Shown: in pieces, positions 23,444 to 32,108 of the stretch
Layout: each line of letters starts with the position of its first letter
How positions within the stretch are numbered: the stretch's first letter is position 1
NCBI GenBank assembly: GCA_018831265.1
Contig: JAHJCO010000002.1
Coordinates: 124,001 to 188,000 of the forward strand
Direction: 5' to 3'
Origin: Actinomycetota bacterium
GTDB lineage: Bacteria; Actinomycetota; Geothermincolia; Fen-727; Anoxymicrobiaceae
DNA length: 64,000 nt
Made by a program: the position numbers and the translations under genes
Notes under the pieces: model-generated
Databases searched by the model: none
The model's input: only the letters and a program-made list of their open reading frames with translations
Told to the model about the DNA's origin: nothing

Positions 23444-26215
23444 CTAGTAGCCGGTGGAGCAGGTGCCGCCGCCGCGGTTGTTCCAGTAGACGCCGCGCTC
23501 GCAGGCGATGGGTCCGGTCGCGTTCACCTTCAACGACAGGTTGCCCTGGTAGTACTCGTTCACGTGGACCGTGACCCGCTGCTTGGACTTCACAGCGAAC
23601 GTCCCGATGCTCTCCTCCCCGCCCTCGGTCATACCCGTCACAGTGGCGGTCACGTCGGCATCGCCCGGGTTCTGCAGCAGCAGCCAGGTGTCGAACCCGT
23701 AGGCCGTGCAGCCCTCCGGCAGGAAGACCTCGGTCGCGGGGGCGGTCATCCCGTTCGTCACGTGCCCGGCCTTGCCGCCGGGCACCGGCCAGAGCATCGA
23801 GCGCCCCGCCACGATGGGCTCGTCCGAGTGCACGACCGTAGAGACGTCCTTGTTCTGGACGACGTCGTTCACCCAGACCGTGCGGCGCGTCCCGGCGGGC
23901 ACCGTGATCGTGCGCCCAATGGGGTCTGCCCCCTCCTCGCCGGTCATGAACTCACACTCCACCCGTGCGTCTTTGGTGCCGGGGTTGAGCAACTGCACGT
24001 AGGTGTCGAAGCCCCAGCCCGTGCACCCTTCCGCCAGGTACCAGTCGGTCGCGGGCGCGGTGACACCGATGGAGCCGTTCCCGCCCCTCCGGGAGTCCCA
24101 GTAGAGCGACCCCTCGACCACCACGGGCCGGTCCGAGGTCACCTTCGCCGAGACGTCACCGGAGGGTACGACCTCGTTCACGTGCACGGTGCTACGGGCG
24201 TACGGCGCCACCGAGACGGTGGGCCCCGCGACCGTCCCGCCCGGGGTGTAGTAACTGACCGCCGCGCTGGCCGGCTCGCTTCCCGGGTTCAGTATCTCCA
24301 GCCAGTCGTCGAAGCCGTCCGCGGTGTGGCCCTCGGACACGTACCACTCGGCCGCTCCGGCGTCGGTCCCGGTCGAGTCGTGCCCCTCCGCGCGGTCGCT
24401 CCAGTACATCGCCCTCTCCACGTAGACGGGCCTGTCGGAGCCCACGCGGACCCCGGCGTTCTGCTCCCAGATGCAGGAGGCCGCGTTCACGGTCAGCCTC
24501 GAGCGCGGGGGCACGGTGATGGGATCGGCGTTCCGGCACCCGGAGTCGGTGAAGTAGCTGATGCTCACGGTCGCCGCCTCGTCGTTGGGATTGGCTACCA
24601 GCACCCATGTCTCGTACCCGTAGGCGGTGCACCCCTCGGCCAGGTAGTAGTCGAACGCTGTGGCGGGAGGCACGTCGGGCGGAGCGCCAGTGTACACGTT
24701 CATCATGGCTTCGTCGGTGGTGACCTGCCGGCCCGCGGCGAGCAGCACGTCCCGGGTGCTGAAAAGCATCGTCCGGAAGGTGTTACCCGCGACGTCCGGG
24801 TTGTGTTTCGAGTTTCCGCTGACCGGCAGAAGGACGTGCTTCGCCGCGTAGTAATCCAGGGCGATAGGGTCCTGGCTGGCCAGCAGTTTGTTCGCCCTGA
24901 CCGCGCTCGCGTACGGCCCGTTTGGCCCGCCCGCGGGCGTCACCCACACCGCATCCACGATGTTTAGGTCCGGGTACCGGCAGACGTGCATCACTGAACC
25001 GAACAGGCCGTTGTTTATCATCGGCGTGTGCGGAGCGTTCTGGGTCCCCTGCCACAGGTCCTGGAACCCCATGTAGTGCTTGACGCAGCAGGTGACCCCC
25101 GCGCCGCTGTGGTCTTTCAGGACCGGGACGTTGAGGAACCTCACCCGGCCGTTGTCGTAGGACGAGCCGTTCCACCACCCGTAGCGTGCGCTGATGCGCG
25201 TGCCGTAGACCGTGGTGAACTTGGGGTAGCCCTCCTCTATCTCGGGCACGTAGCAGTAGCCGTCACGCATGTCCCCGCCGCCGAACTCGCCCACCGACAG
25301 CGTCTGCACGGCGGTCCAGTCGTAGACCGAGACTTTGTGCCCCTTGGCCGCGTACATGAGCGCCACGTCGTTGTAGGACTGGGTGATGTCCTCGGCGTTG
25401 CAGCCGTTGGGGTTCTGGTTGTCCGCCCGGTTGTCCATGTATGAGTCCCACTGGCCGTTCTCGACGATGACCACCTCGCCGGTGAATCCGTCGGGGTGGT
25501 TGGTAATCGCCTCCACCAGGCCCTTGACCACGTCCGAGTTGGTGCCGCCCCGCCAGCGCCACTCGCCGTTCACCTTTATCATCACGATGTCGTCGCGTCC
25601 GATGATGCCACCCGGGCCGGCTGCGCCTCCCCCGCCGGGCCTGTCGCTCTTGAAGAAGTCCTGGCCGTTGGCGTCCATCACGTTGATGAGCGTGTTCACC
25701 CCGTACTCACTCTGGTTGGGGATGTTCTCCGCGACGTAGATGCTGGACGCTCCTGCTTCGCCCGAGCGCATCTCGACGGCCTTCAAGCCCGCCGCCGCGG
25801 CCTTCATCTCGTCGTGTGAGCGGCCGCCGTTCCCACCCATGCGACCGGCCAGGCCCACCACCAGCAACACGGCCAGGCCGGCGGCCAGTACGACCTCCCC
25901 GACCTTCACGAAGCGGTTGAGCCTGGGCCAGGCACGTCCCGGGGCCAGGTACCGCGGGAGTCTGGCGGCGATGGGCAGTGCCGCGGCGCCCAGGAATACG
26001 CTCACGTTGGTGAGCGCGGCCTTCTGGCATGGGTAGTTGATACGCGAGGGCTTGCGGCCGGTCCTTATCACAAGCCAGAGCAGAGACAGGATCCCGACGA
26101 GCAGGGCGTTGCCGTACACGTACTTGCGCGCCCTGGCCCACAGGCCCTTCGGCTCCTCTTCCGTGACGTGACCGTCCCCGCCGTCGCACCTGTGATGAAT
26201 CTGATGCTCCTCCAT
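23444..26215 (-). CDS. Membrane-anchored DUF362 protein with four surface beta-repeats
   Basis: About 923 residues. Three hydrophobic segments lie at about 37-53, 68-87 and 105-125. Residues about 150-540 form a DUF362 domain (DDIVMIKVNGEWRWRGG, VPVLKDHSGAGVTCCVKHYMG, QDPIALDYYAAKH). From about residue 560, four repeats of about 95 residues follow, each opening with aromatic-L-x-EG-x-T and FDTW-x-x-L-NP, as in LAEGCTGWGFDTYVQLLNPG. The same repeats precede the oxidase at 60266. ATG 26215 has GGGAGATGAG upstream; the open frame continues to 26353 without a ribosome site. DUF362 proteins are often linked to Fe-S or quinone metabolism; here it would lie outside the membrane. Confidence 0.75.
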   Translation of the reverse strand: MEEHQIHHRCDGGDGHVTEEEPKGLWARARKYVYGNALLVGILSLLWLVIRTGRKPSRINYPCQKAALTNVSVFLGAAALPIAARLPRYLAPGRAWPRLNRFVKVGEVVLAAGLAVLLVVGLAGRMGGNGGRSHDEMKAAAAGLKAVEMRSGEAGASSIYVAENIPNQSEYGVNTLINVMDANGQDFFKSDRPGGGGAAGPGGIIGRDDIVMIKVNGEWRWRGGTNSDVVKGLVEAITNHPDGFTGEVVIVENGQWDSYMDNRADNQNPNGCNAEDITQSYNDVALMYAAKGHKVSVYDWTAVQTLSVGEFGGGDMRDGYCYVPEIEEGYPKFTTVYGTRISARYGWWNGSSYDNGRVRFLNVPVLKDHSGAGVTCCVKHYMGFQDLWQGTQNAPHTPMINNGLFGSVMHVCRYPDLNIVDAVWVTPAGGPNGPYASAVRANKLLASQDPIALDYYAAKHVLLPVSGNSKHNPDVAGNTFRTMLFSTRDVLLAAGRQVTTDEAMMNVYTGAPPDVPPATAFDYYLAEGCTAYGYETWVLVANPNDEAATVSISYFTDSGCRNADPITVPPRSRLTVNAASCIWEQNAGVRVGSDRPVYVERAMYWSDRAEGHDSTGTDAGAAEWYVSEGHTADGFDDWLEILNPGSEPASAAVSYYTPGGTVAGPTVSVAPYARSTVHVNEVVPSGDVSAKVTSDRPVVVEGSLYWDSRRGGNGSIGVTAPATDWYLAEGCTGWGFDTYVQLLNPGTKDARVECEFMTGEEGADPIGRTITVPAGTRRTVWVNDVVQNKDVSTVVHSDEPIVAGRSMLWPVPGGKAGHVTNGMTAPATEVFLPEGCTAYGFDTWLLLQNPGDADVTATVTGMTEGGEESIGTFAVKSKQRVTVHVNEYYQGNLSLKVNATGPIACERGVYWNNRGGGTCSTGY

Positions 26216-26589
26216 CTCATCTCCCGAACTCGAAAAGCCCGTGCCTGAATAGAGGCCCGGGCTCTCTGGCAAGCCTTCTCTCATGAAGTATATCGGTACC
26301 CGCGGCGGAAAAAGCAATGAGATCCCGCAGAATTGCATCACGATAGCTACCAATATACATCAATAATCTAATTTATACTCAGCAGTTGCAGTCTATCGCA
26401 CGGAATCGGACCGGATGCCGTTGCTGGTGATGATAAATAATTCTAGTGTCAACTGAAGTTAACCATCGTGATTCAAAACTGCGTTGCTCAGGTTTTTCTC
26501 GCGAGTGCGACAGACCCGCAGATGTCAAATGAGCAGGAGGGGTATCGGGCTGCGAATCCGAGGAGGATTGCTCCTCTTCCCTCTCCCCC
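26216..26589. other. 374-base gap, no gene
   Basis: The stretch is AT-rich between about 26330 and 26470. It has several weak TATA-like words but no convincing -35/-10 pair. Near 26560 GAGGAG and CTCCTC form a short stem behind the MBL gene without a T-run. No coding frame with a ribosome site is seen. Confidence 0.5.
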
Positions 26590-27321
26590 CTACACCTTCC
26601 CCTTGCGCATGAGCTTGCCGCGGAACTTCAACAGCTTCTGCATGGCATCCGTGTCGACCATCGGGCCATGGCCTGCGCAGACCAGCCAGACGTCCTCGTC
26701 CTCCACGGCGTCTACGACCTTCGCGGCCGAGGCCGCGGCCTGGTCGAAGTCGCAGGAAAAGCCGATGGTGGGCAGGGTGAGGGTGCGATAGGTGTTGATG
26801 ATGGTATCGCCGGTGAAGAGGATGCCCTTCTCCTCCCACAGATAACACGCCTGGCCCGGGGTGTGCCCCGGGGTGTGGAAGACCCTGATGCCGCCCAGGA
26901 CGTCCAGCACCTCGCCGTCAGCGCAGGCGACGTCCACTTCGACCGGTGGCACGCGCGTGGCCGCGGCCGCCCCCCGCGGCAGCAGCGAGGCGGCCCGCCC
27001 CAGCACGCCCTTCTTGTAGACGCTTGAGACCGAGTCGTCCCCCTGAAGGTAGGGGACCTCGTCCGCGTGCGCGACCACCTTCGCCTGTGAGACGCGCCGG
27101 AGGGCCGCCGCCGAGCCGGCGTGGTCCACGTGGAAGTGGCTGAGCAGTATGTGGGAGACCTCCACGGGCGAGCGTCCCAGGCTCTTGATGCGGTCCACCA
27201 CCAGCATGTAGTCCTGGGGCGCGCCGGCGTCGATGAGCACCAGCTCGTCGTCCGCCTCGATGATGTAGATGTTGCCGGTCAGGTAACCGAAGACCTTGTG
27301 AACGGGCGGTATGCTCTTCAA
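26590..27321 (-). CDS. MBL-fold metallo-hydrolase
   Basis: The 243-residue protein shows the metallo-beta-lactamase fold metal site: LSHFHVDHAGS (HxHxDH, about residues 61-67), HTPGHTPGQ, TGDTII and AGHGPMVD. Members include glyoxalase II-like thioesterases and lactonases. Start is TTG 27321 with GAGGAGGACAG in front, and it overlaps the TGA of the upstream gene (TTGA). It is the last gene of a minus-strand operon with a PH-like membrane protein, an alpha/beta hydrolase and a nitroreductase. Substrate not assignable. Confidence 0.85.
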   Translation of the reverse strand: MKSIPPVHKVFGYLTGNIYIIEADDELVLIDAGAPQDYMLVVDRIKSLGRSPVEVSHILLSHFHVDHAGSAAALRRVSQAKVVAHADEVPYLQGDDSVSSVYKKGVLGRAASLLPRGAAAATRVPPVEVDVACADGEVLDVLGGIRVFHTPGHTPGQACYLWEEKGILFTGDTIINTYRTLTLPTIGFSCDFDQAAASAAKVVDAVEDEDVWLVCAGHGPMVDTDAMQKLLKFRGKLMRKGKV

Positions 27322-27824
27322 CTGTCCTCCTCGACGGACGGGGGGGCTTCAGGCAGGCCCAGTAGCCTGCAGACCTCGTCCGGGTCGTCCACGGACACCA
27401 CAAGCGGCCTCTTCTCCCCCTCGATGTGCATCACGATCCCGGGCCCGTTGCGCGTGTTCAGCGCCTTGGTACCGTCCACACCGAAGCGGATGCCGTAGCC
27501 CAGGTAGTTGCGGAAGGTCAGGGTGTAGGGCTCGCAGGAGAGCACCTTCGACCTCGGGTACCTCCAGGCGAAGACGCCGAAACGCGCGACGACCTCTTCC
27601 TCGGTGACCTCGAATACCAGCGAGCCGAAGTTGATCAGCAGCGCCAGCAGCGCCAGTGCCAGAGCCCCGAACCAGATGCTGTAGGTGGTGTTGTTCTCCG
27701 TGATCCCGCCGACGATGACCACGACAAAGATGACCAGGGGCAGGGCCGCGGCGAGCCATACCCACCAGATGAGGAACATCCTGCGGTGGAAGAGGACGGG
27801 GCCGTTCGTCCGGCGGTCGGTCAT
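27318..27824 (-). CDS. Two-span membrane protein with bacterial PH-like domain
   Basis: The 168-residue protein has two hydrophobic helices (about 18-40 and 50-72), followed by a beta-rich domain (FEVTEEEVVARFGVFAWRYP, LTFRNYLGYGIRFGVDG) resembling bacterial PH-like domains. These often sit on the inner membrane with unknown ligands. ATG 27824 follows the upstream stop by three bases, with GGTGGGG before it, and its stop is overlapped by the MBL gene start. Coupled expression with both neighbours is likely. Confidence 0.7.
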   Translation of the reverse strand: MTDRRTNGPVLFHRRMFLIWWVWLAAALPLVIFVVVIVGGITENNTTYSIWFGALALALLALLINFGSLVFEVTEEEVVARFGVFAWRYPRSKVLSCEPYTLTFRNYLGYGIRFGVDGTKALNTRNGPGIVMHIEGEKRPLVVSVDDPDEVCRLLGLPEAPPSVEEDS

Positions 27825-27827
27825 CCG

Positions 27828-28748
27828 TCACCCCACCGTGAGGGCGTTCCGTTCCGGAGCGTCTACCTCGGCGGCCTGTGCCTGTTCCGGGCGCCCCGCG
27901 GATACGGCCTCGCCCGCGGCCAGGAACCTCTCCACCGCGGCGTTGAACAGCTCGGGCTGGTCCAGCTGGGGAACGTGCGCGGCGCGTGGTATCGCGACCA
28001 GGTAGGAACCGTTTATCAGCATGTTGAGCGACTGCCCCACCTTCAGCGGGACGCCCATGTCCTTCTGCCCCCAGACCAGGAGCGTCGGCCTGGTGATCTC
28101 GCCGCACCGGCCCGCGTAGCAGACCCCCAGGGCCATCCTTGCCGAGCTCACGTACCAGTCCATGTAGCGGTCGACGTCCGGCCGCTGCGCCGTACCCGTA
28201 GCCTCGTCCAGCAGCACCCGGGTGTACTCGTTCAGGATGTAGACGCCGGCCACCCTGTATAGAGGCCTGTAGCGCGGTACGACGGCCACGAAGAAGAGCA
28301 CCATCTTCCTGAGCCATCGGGCGGGCAGGCGCCTGAGCGCCAGGCCGAGGGCCCCGGGGAAGCTGTGCCCCCCCGCGCTGTCCACTAGGACCAGGTTCTC
28401 TATCATCTCCGCGTGCTCGAGGGCCAGATACATCGACAGCAGGCCCCCCATTGAGTTGCCGGCGATGGAGACCTTCTCGATGCCGAGTCGAGACAGCAGG
28501 CCGCGCACGGCGCGGGCGAACAGCTCTACGCCCGCGTCACCGTCCGGGATGCTCGAGCGCCCGTGCCCGGGGAGGTCCAGCGCCACCACCCTGTGCGTGC
28601 GCGAGAAGTGCTCGATGGTGGGCGTCCAGTTGGTCATGGAACCGCCGAGCCCGTGCACCAGCAGCAGGACCGGGCCCTCCCCCTCGTCCACGTAGCAGAT
28701 GTCGCATCCGTCGATCTCTGTGTACTTCGCGTTCTGGTATGGTCCCAA
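27828..28748 (-). CDS. Alpha/beta hydrolase
   Basis: The 306-residue protein has the oxyanion motif VHGLGG, the nucleophile elbow GNSMGG (Ser near residue 98), Asp in VWGQKDMGVP and His in AAHVPQLDQPE, a full alpha/beta hydrolase triad. It resembles esterases and C-C bond hydrolases of the MhpC/BioH type. Start is TTG 28748 with AAGGAG six bases upstream. The C-terminal 30 residues are low-complexity (SAGRPEQAQAAEVDAPERN) and probably disordered. Confidence 0.85.
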   Translation of the reverse strand: MGPYQNAKYTEIDGCDICYVDEGEGPVLLLVHGLGGSMTNWTPTIEHFSRTHRVVALDLPGHGRSSIPDGDAGVELFARAVRGLLSRLGIEKVSIAGNSMGGLLSMYLALEHAEMIENLVLVDSAGGHSFPGALGLALRRLPARWLRKMVLFFVAVVPRYRPLYRVAGVYILNEYTRVLLDEATGTAQRPDVDRYMDWYVSSARMALGVCYAGRCGEITRPTLLVWGQKDMGVPLKVGQSLNMLINGSYLVAIPRAAHVPQLDQPELFNAAVERFLAAGEAVSAGRPEQAQAAEVDAPERNALTVG

Positions 28749-28784
28749 CGCGGTCTCCTTCCCATCAGTCTCCCGCAGTATGCT

Positions 28785-29009
28785 TCAGAAGTCGCCCAGC
28801 CTCTTGTGCCGGTCGACCGGGCGCGGCGTCCCCTCGACGGTTTTATCCACGTCGTGGAAGCAGCTCCCCGGCTTCTCCGACTCCTTGACCTTCGGGTATA
28901 TCACGCCGCGCAGGAACTCCATCGCCGCCTCGGTGTCCCCGTCCATCATTATACGCTCGAGCTCCATGCGCTCGTTCTCACCGAAAGATACCGCCCAGAC
29001 CTTGGCCAT
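28785..29009 (-). CDS. Small conserved-looking protein, 74 residues
   Basis: ATG 29009 has a strong GGAGGGGGC ribosome site. The product begins MAKVWAVSFGENERMELERI, contains an acidic helix (DGDTEAAMEFLRGVIYPKV) and ends basic (RHKRLGDF), with one cysteine. No family is recognised. It sits between the nitroreductase and hydrolase genes with gaps of about 40 bases, so it belongs to the same operon. Codon use matches its neighbours. Confidence 0.65.
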   Translation of the reverse strand: MAKVWAVSFGENERMELERIMMDGDTEAAMEFLRGVIYPKVKESEKPGSCFHDVDKTVEGTPRPVDRHKRLGDF

Positions 29010-29053
29010 TGCCCCCTCCAGGACTACCAGAGAATTAGTCTAGCACGGCCGTC

Positions 29054-30169
29054 TCAACCCACCCAGACGATGCCGACCGTCCGCGACTTGCCCAGGCCGG
29101 CCATACCGTTGACCCCGCCCTCGTCGAAGCCGTCGGTCTGCACCGAGACGCGGCACCCCATGGACACGGCCGTCAACGAGAGGTGCGAAAGCGCGATGGG
29201 TATGTCCAGCATCCAGAACGGCTTGTCCAGCAGGCCGGTGGAGAAAGTCTTGGGGTAGCCGGCCGCGAGCAGGGCGAAGCCGGCCGGCGTGTCCGTCGCG
29301 CGGCCGCACAACCCGGCCAGCCGCTCGAGCCGGGCCGGGTCACGGACCACCACGAACTGCCAGGCCTGGGCGTTTCCGCCGCTGGGAGCGAACCGGGCGG
29401 CCTCGAGGCAGGCTTCGACCTGGAGCTCAGGCGAGGCGCCGCATTCACCCCGCCCGCCCCTGGCGAGCAGGTCCATCAGCCCGGCTACTCCCTCGTCCAC
29501 CGCCTCGAAACGCTCGAGCGGTATGGTTCCCACCTCGTACGAGGTGCCCACCTCCTCGACGACCGCGATCCTGTCCAGCGTCTTCCTCCTGCGCGACTGG
29601 ACCCTGGCCAGCACCCCGGCCGTGCCGAGGGGCCCGGGCATCTGTGACCTGCCGATCGATATCACGACCGGCACGCTGGTCCCGTGCCCGATGCCAAGCG
29701 CCTTCTTCACCTCGCCCTGGTTGATCCCCGCCATCCAGCAGGTGCCCAGGTCCCGCTCCGTGAGCCAGAGTATGCAGTCCTCGACCGCCATGGTCATCCG
29801 GGGCATCACCGACGGCCGGTCGGCGTTGATGTCTTCGTCCGGTACCGTCATCACGAGGAAGGCCACCAGTGGCGCGCGTGTGAGCCACATGTTTATCTTT
29901 CCCACGGCACCTTTCTGGGCACCGGTCCGGACCCGGTCCACGGCCGCCTGGTCGGTCACGACCATGAGAAAGTCGGCGGGGACACCCCTGAGTTCGCAGG
30001 CTGCGGCCGCGGTCCGCTCGATCTCACCCGCGAGGTCCGCCCCCACCTCCATTGGCACGTACTTGCGGCTCGAGCGACGGGCGTAGATGACGTCCCAGAG
30101 CGGCCAGGGGCCGCTCGAGAAGGCGCGGTAGTCCCTGGTGGGCCTTCGGTTCGATTCCATGTCCGGCAT
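29054..30169 (-). CDS. Tandem nitroreductase-fold protein
   Basis: About 371 residues in two nitroreductase-like halves. The first (about 20-190) has the FMN arginine motif IYARRSSRKYVP, AVEDCILWLTERDLGTCWMAG and VPVVISIGR. The second (about 225-365) has the FMN-site motif FAPSGGNAQAWQFVVVRDP and SLTAVSMGCRVSV. The PS-x-N-x-Q motif is absent from the first half, so the two halves may build one site together, as in the putative TM1586-type nitroreductases. AAAGGAGGCCCCG precedes ATG 30169. First gene of the operon running down to 26590. Confidence 0.75.
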   Translation of the reverse strand: MPDMESNRRPTRDYRAFSSGPWPLWDVIYARRSSRKYVPMEVGADLAGEIERTAAAACELRGVPADFLMVVTDQAAVDRVRTGAQKGAVGKINMWLTRAPLVAFLVMTVPDEDINADRPSVMPRMTMAVEDCILWLTERDLGTCWMAGINQGEVKKALGIGHGTSVPVVISIGRSQMPGPLGTAGVLARVQSRRRKTLDRIAVVEEVGTSYEVGTIPLERFEAVDEGVAGLMDLLARGGRGECGASPELQVEACLEAARFAPSGGNAQAWQFVVVRDPARLERLAGLCGRATDTPAGFALLAAGYPKTFSTGLLDKPFWMLDIPIALSHLSLTAVSMGCRVSVQTDGFDEGGVNGMAGLGKSRTVGIVWVG

Positions 30170-30275
30170 CGGGGCCTCCTTTGGCCGCATCCCGATCGAT
30201 GTCCCCTCGCGGGGGGAGATGCGAGCTTAGCGGTGAATATAATTCATCGTCCATCGGTATCACAAGGAGGTACCG

Positions 30276-30318
30276 GCTAATACTAAGGTGCCTGGCACAT
30301 AAGCGCTTGAGTATTAGC
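30276..30318. repeat. Inverted repeat type G
   Basis: GCTAATACT and AGTATTAGC, exact complements, enclose a centre containing GTGCCTGGCAC, itself a palindrome. It lies in the promoter region between the divergent nitroreductase and radical SAM genes. Confidence 0.7.
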
Positions 30319-30395
30319 GCTGGATAAAGATTTCCGGAGGTTCGCACGGCCCGCATTCACGTTCACCGGTCTGACCCCTGGTATAGAATCGCTGC

Positions 30396-32108
30396 ATGAA
30401 GACCGACCTCATTCTTCTGCATCCGCCGAGTGTCTACGACTTCCGGGAGATGCTCATCGTGCCGCGCCCCATAGCGGACCTGGTGCCCTCCGGCCCATAC
30501 TTCGAGATGTACCCCATCGGGTTCGCGTTCCTGGGCGAGTACCTGGAGCGCCACGGGTTCCGGGTCCGCGTGGTGAACCTGGCCGCGCGGATGCTCGCCG
30601 AGCCGCGCTTCGACGTCCGGAGGTACTTGGCCCGCCTGCGGCCCGCCGCCTTCGGCATCGACCTGCACTGGCTGCCGCACTGCCAGGGCGCACTGGAGGT
30701 CGCCGGGCTCTGCAAGGAGACCCACCCCGTGACCCCGGTGATCATGGGGGGGTACTCGGCCAGCATCTTCCACCGCGAGCTCATGGACTACCCCCAGGTG
30801 GACTACGTCGTGCGGGGAGACTCGACCGAGGAACCCCTGCTCGGGCTCGTGCGGGCCATCGCCGCGGGCAGGGCGCCCGAGGATATCCCCAACCTCACAT
30901 TCCGGGACGCGTCCGGCGCGGTCGTCGAGAACCCGTTGGACTACGTGCCGGGTTCCCTGGACCACCTCGGCGACCCGTACCGGTTCATGATGAGATCGGC
31001 CGCGAGGCACCTCGACGTCCGGGGGGTGCGGGCGTTCCGGGGCTGGTGGTCGTACCCGACGACCGCGGTGCTCACCGTCCGTGGGTGCGTGCGCGACTGC
31101 GCCTTCTGCGGAGGCTCCGCCTCGACCATGGAGAGCTGCCTGAACCGCAAGGCTCCCGCCTACCGCTCACCGGAGGCGATAGCCGCCGACGTCCGGTCCA
31201 TCAGCCGTTTCACCGGGGCTCCCATCTTCATCATCGGGGACCTGCGCGAGAACGTGGAGGGCTACGCCGCGGACGTGCTGGACCGGCTCGGCCGCGTACG
31301 GCCGTCCAACCACGTGGTGCTCGAGCTGTTCGGCCCCGCGGGCGCGCGGTACTTCGACATGGTCGCAGCCGCCCTTTCCGAGTGGGACCTGGAGATATCA
31401 CCCCAGAGCCACGACGAGGGCATCAGACGGGCGCTCGGCATCGGTTATACGAACGCCGAGCTGGAGGAGACCATCGAATGCGCGCTCGCGGCCGGCTGCG
31501 GCAGGCTGGACGTCTTCTTCATGATAGGCCTGGAGGGCCAGACGCCGGAGTCCGTCGACGCGACCGTTGAGTACTGCGGCCAGCTCATGCAACGGTTCGG
31601 CCGGCGCCTCAACCCTCTCATCGGTCCGCTCGCCCCGTTCATCGACCCCGGCTGTCTCGACGAGGTGGAGGCGGACCGCCGCGGGTACAGGATACTACTC
31701 CACTCGCTGGAGGATTACCGCCGCGCCCTGCTGGAGCCTCACTGGAGGGACATGCTGGGTTACGAGACGCGCTGGATGACCCGGGAGCAGATAGTAAAGG
31801 CGACATATCGCGCGCTGTTCGGCCTGAACCGCCTGAAGGGGCGGCTGGGCCACCTCGACCGCGACTACATGCTCGCCTACGAGCGGCTCCTGCTGAAAAG
31901 CCAGGACCTCCTCGAGCGCGTCGACGCCCTTGCCGCCATGGAGCCGGGCCTGGTCCGCGACACGGAGTTCGCGATGTGCCGGGCCGAGGCCGGGCGCCTG
32001 CTGGAGGAGGGCGCCCTGGTCAAGGAGCAGATAAGCTGGCCGGTGACCGGACGTGGTGTCCGTCCCCTCGGCGTGCTACGCTCTCTGCTGGGAGGTGGTC
32101 GCCGGTGA
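30396..32108 (+). CDS. B12-binding radical SAM protein
   Basis: The 570-residue protein has an N-terminal cobalamin-binding-like domain (DLILLHPPSVYDFREM, YPIGFAFLGEYLERHGFRV, PVIMGGYSASIFHRELM) and a radical SAM core with the cluster motif CVRDCAFC (CxxxCxxC, about residues 231-238), then IFIIGDLRE and EISPQSHDEGIRRALG. Such enzymes often methylate or rearrange unreactive carbons in lipids or cofactors. The layout resembles the B12-radical SAM family first noted in archaea. There is no ribosome site; a TATAGAAT ten bases upstream of ATG 30396 suggests a near-leaderless mRNA. Confidence 0.85.
   Translation: MKTDLILLHPPSVYDFREMLIVPRPIADLVPSGPYFEMYPIGFAFLGEYLERHGFRVRVVNLAARMLAEPRFDVRRYLARLRPAAFGIDLHWLPHCQGALEVAGLCKETHPVTPVIMGGYSASIFHRELMDYPQVDYVVRGDSTEEPLLGLVRAIAAGRAPEDIPNLTFRDASGAVVENPLDYVPGSLDHLGDPYRFMMRSAARHLDVRGVRAFRGWWSYPTTAVLTVRGCVRDCAFCGGSASTMESCLNRKAPAYRSPEAIAADVRSISRFTGAPIFIIGDLRENVEGYAADVLDRLGRVRPSNHVVLELFGPAGARYFDMVAAALSEWDLEISPQSHDEGIRRALGIGYTNAELEETIECALAAGCGRLDVFFMIGLEGQTPESVDATVEYCGQLMQRFGRRLNPLIGPLAPFIDPGCLDEVEADRRGYRILLHSLEDYRRALLEPHWRDMLGYETRWMTREQIVKATYRALFGLNRLKGRLGHLDRDYMLAYERLLLKSQDLLERVDALAAMEPGLVRDTEFAMCRAEAGRLLEEGALVKEQISWPVTGRGVRPLGVLRSLLGGGRR

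Noticed and set aside
26468..26791. Plus-strand gene upstream of the MBL region
   Set aside because: No ribosome site, overlaps the MBL gene in antisense and shows no motif.
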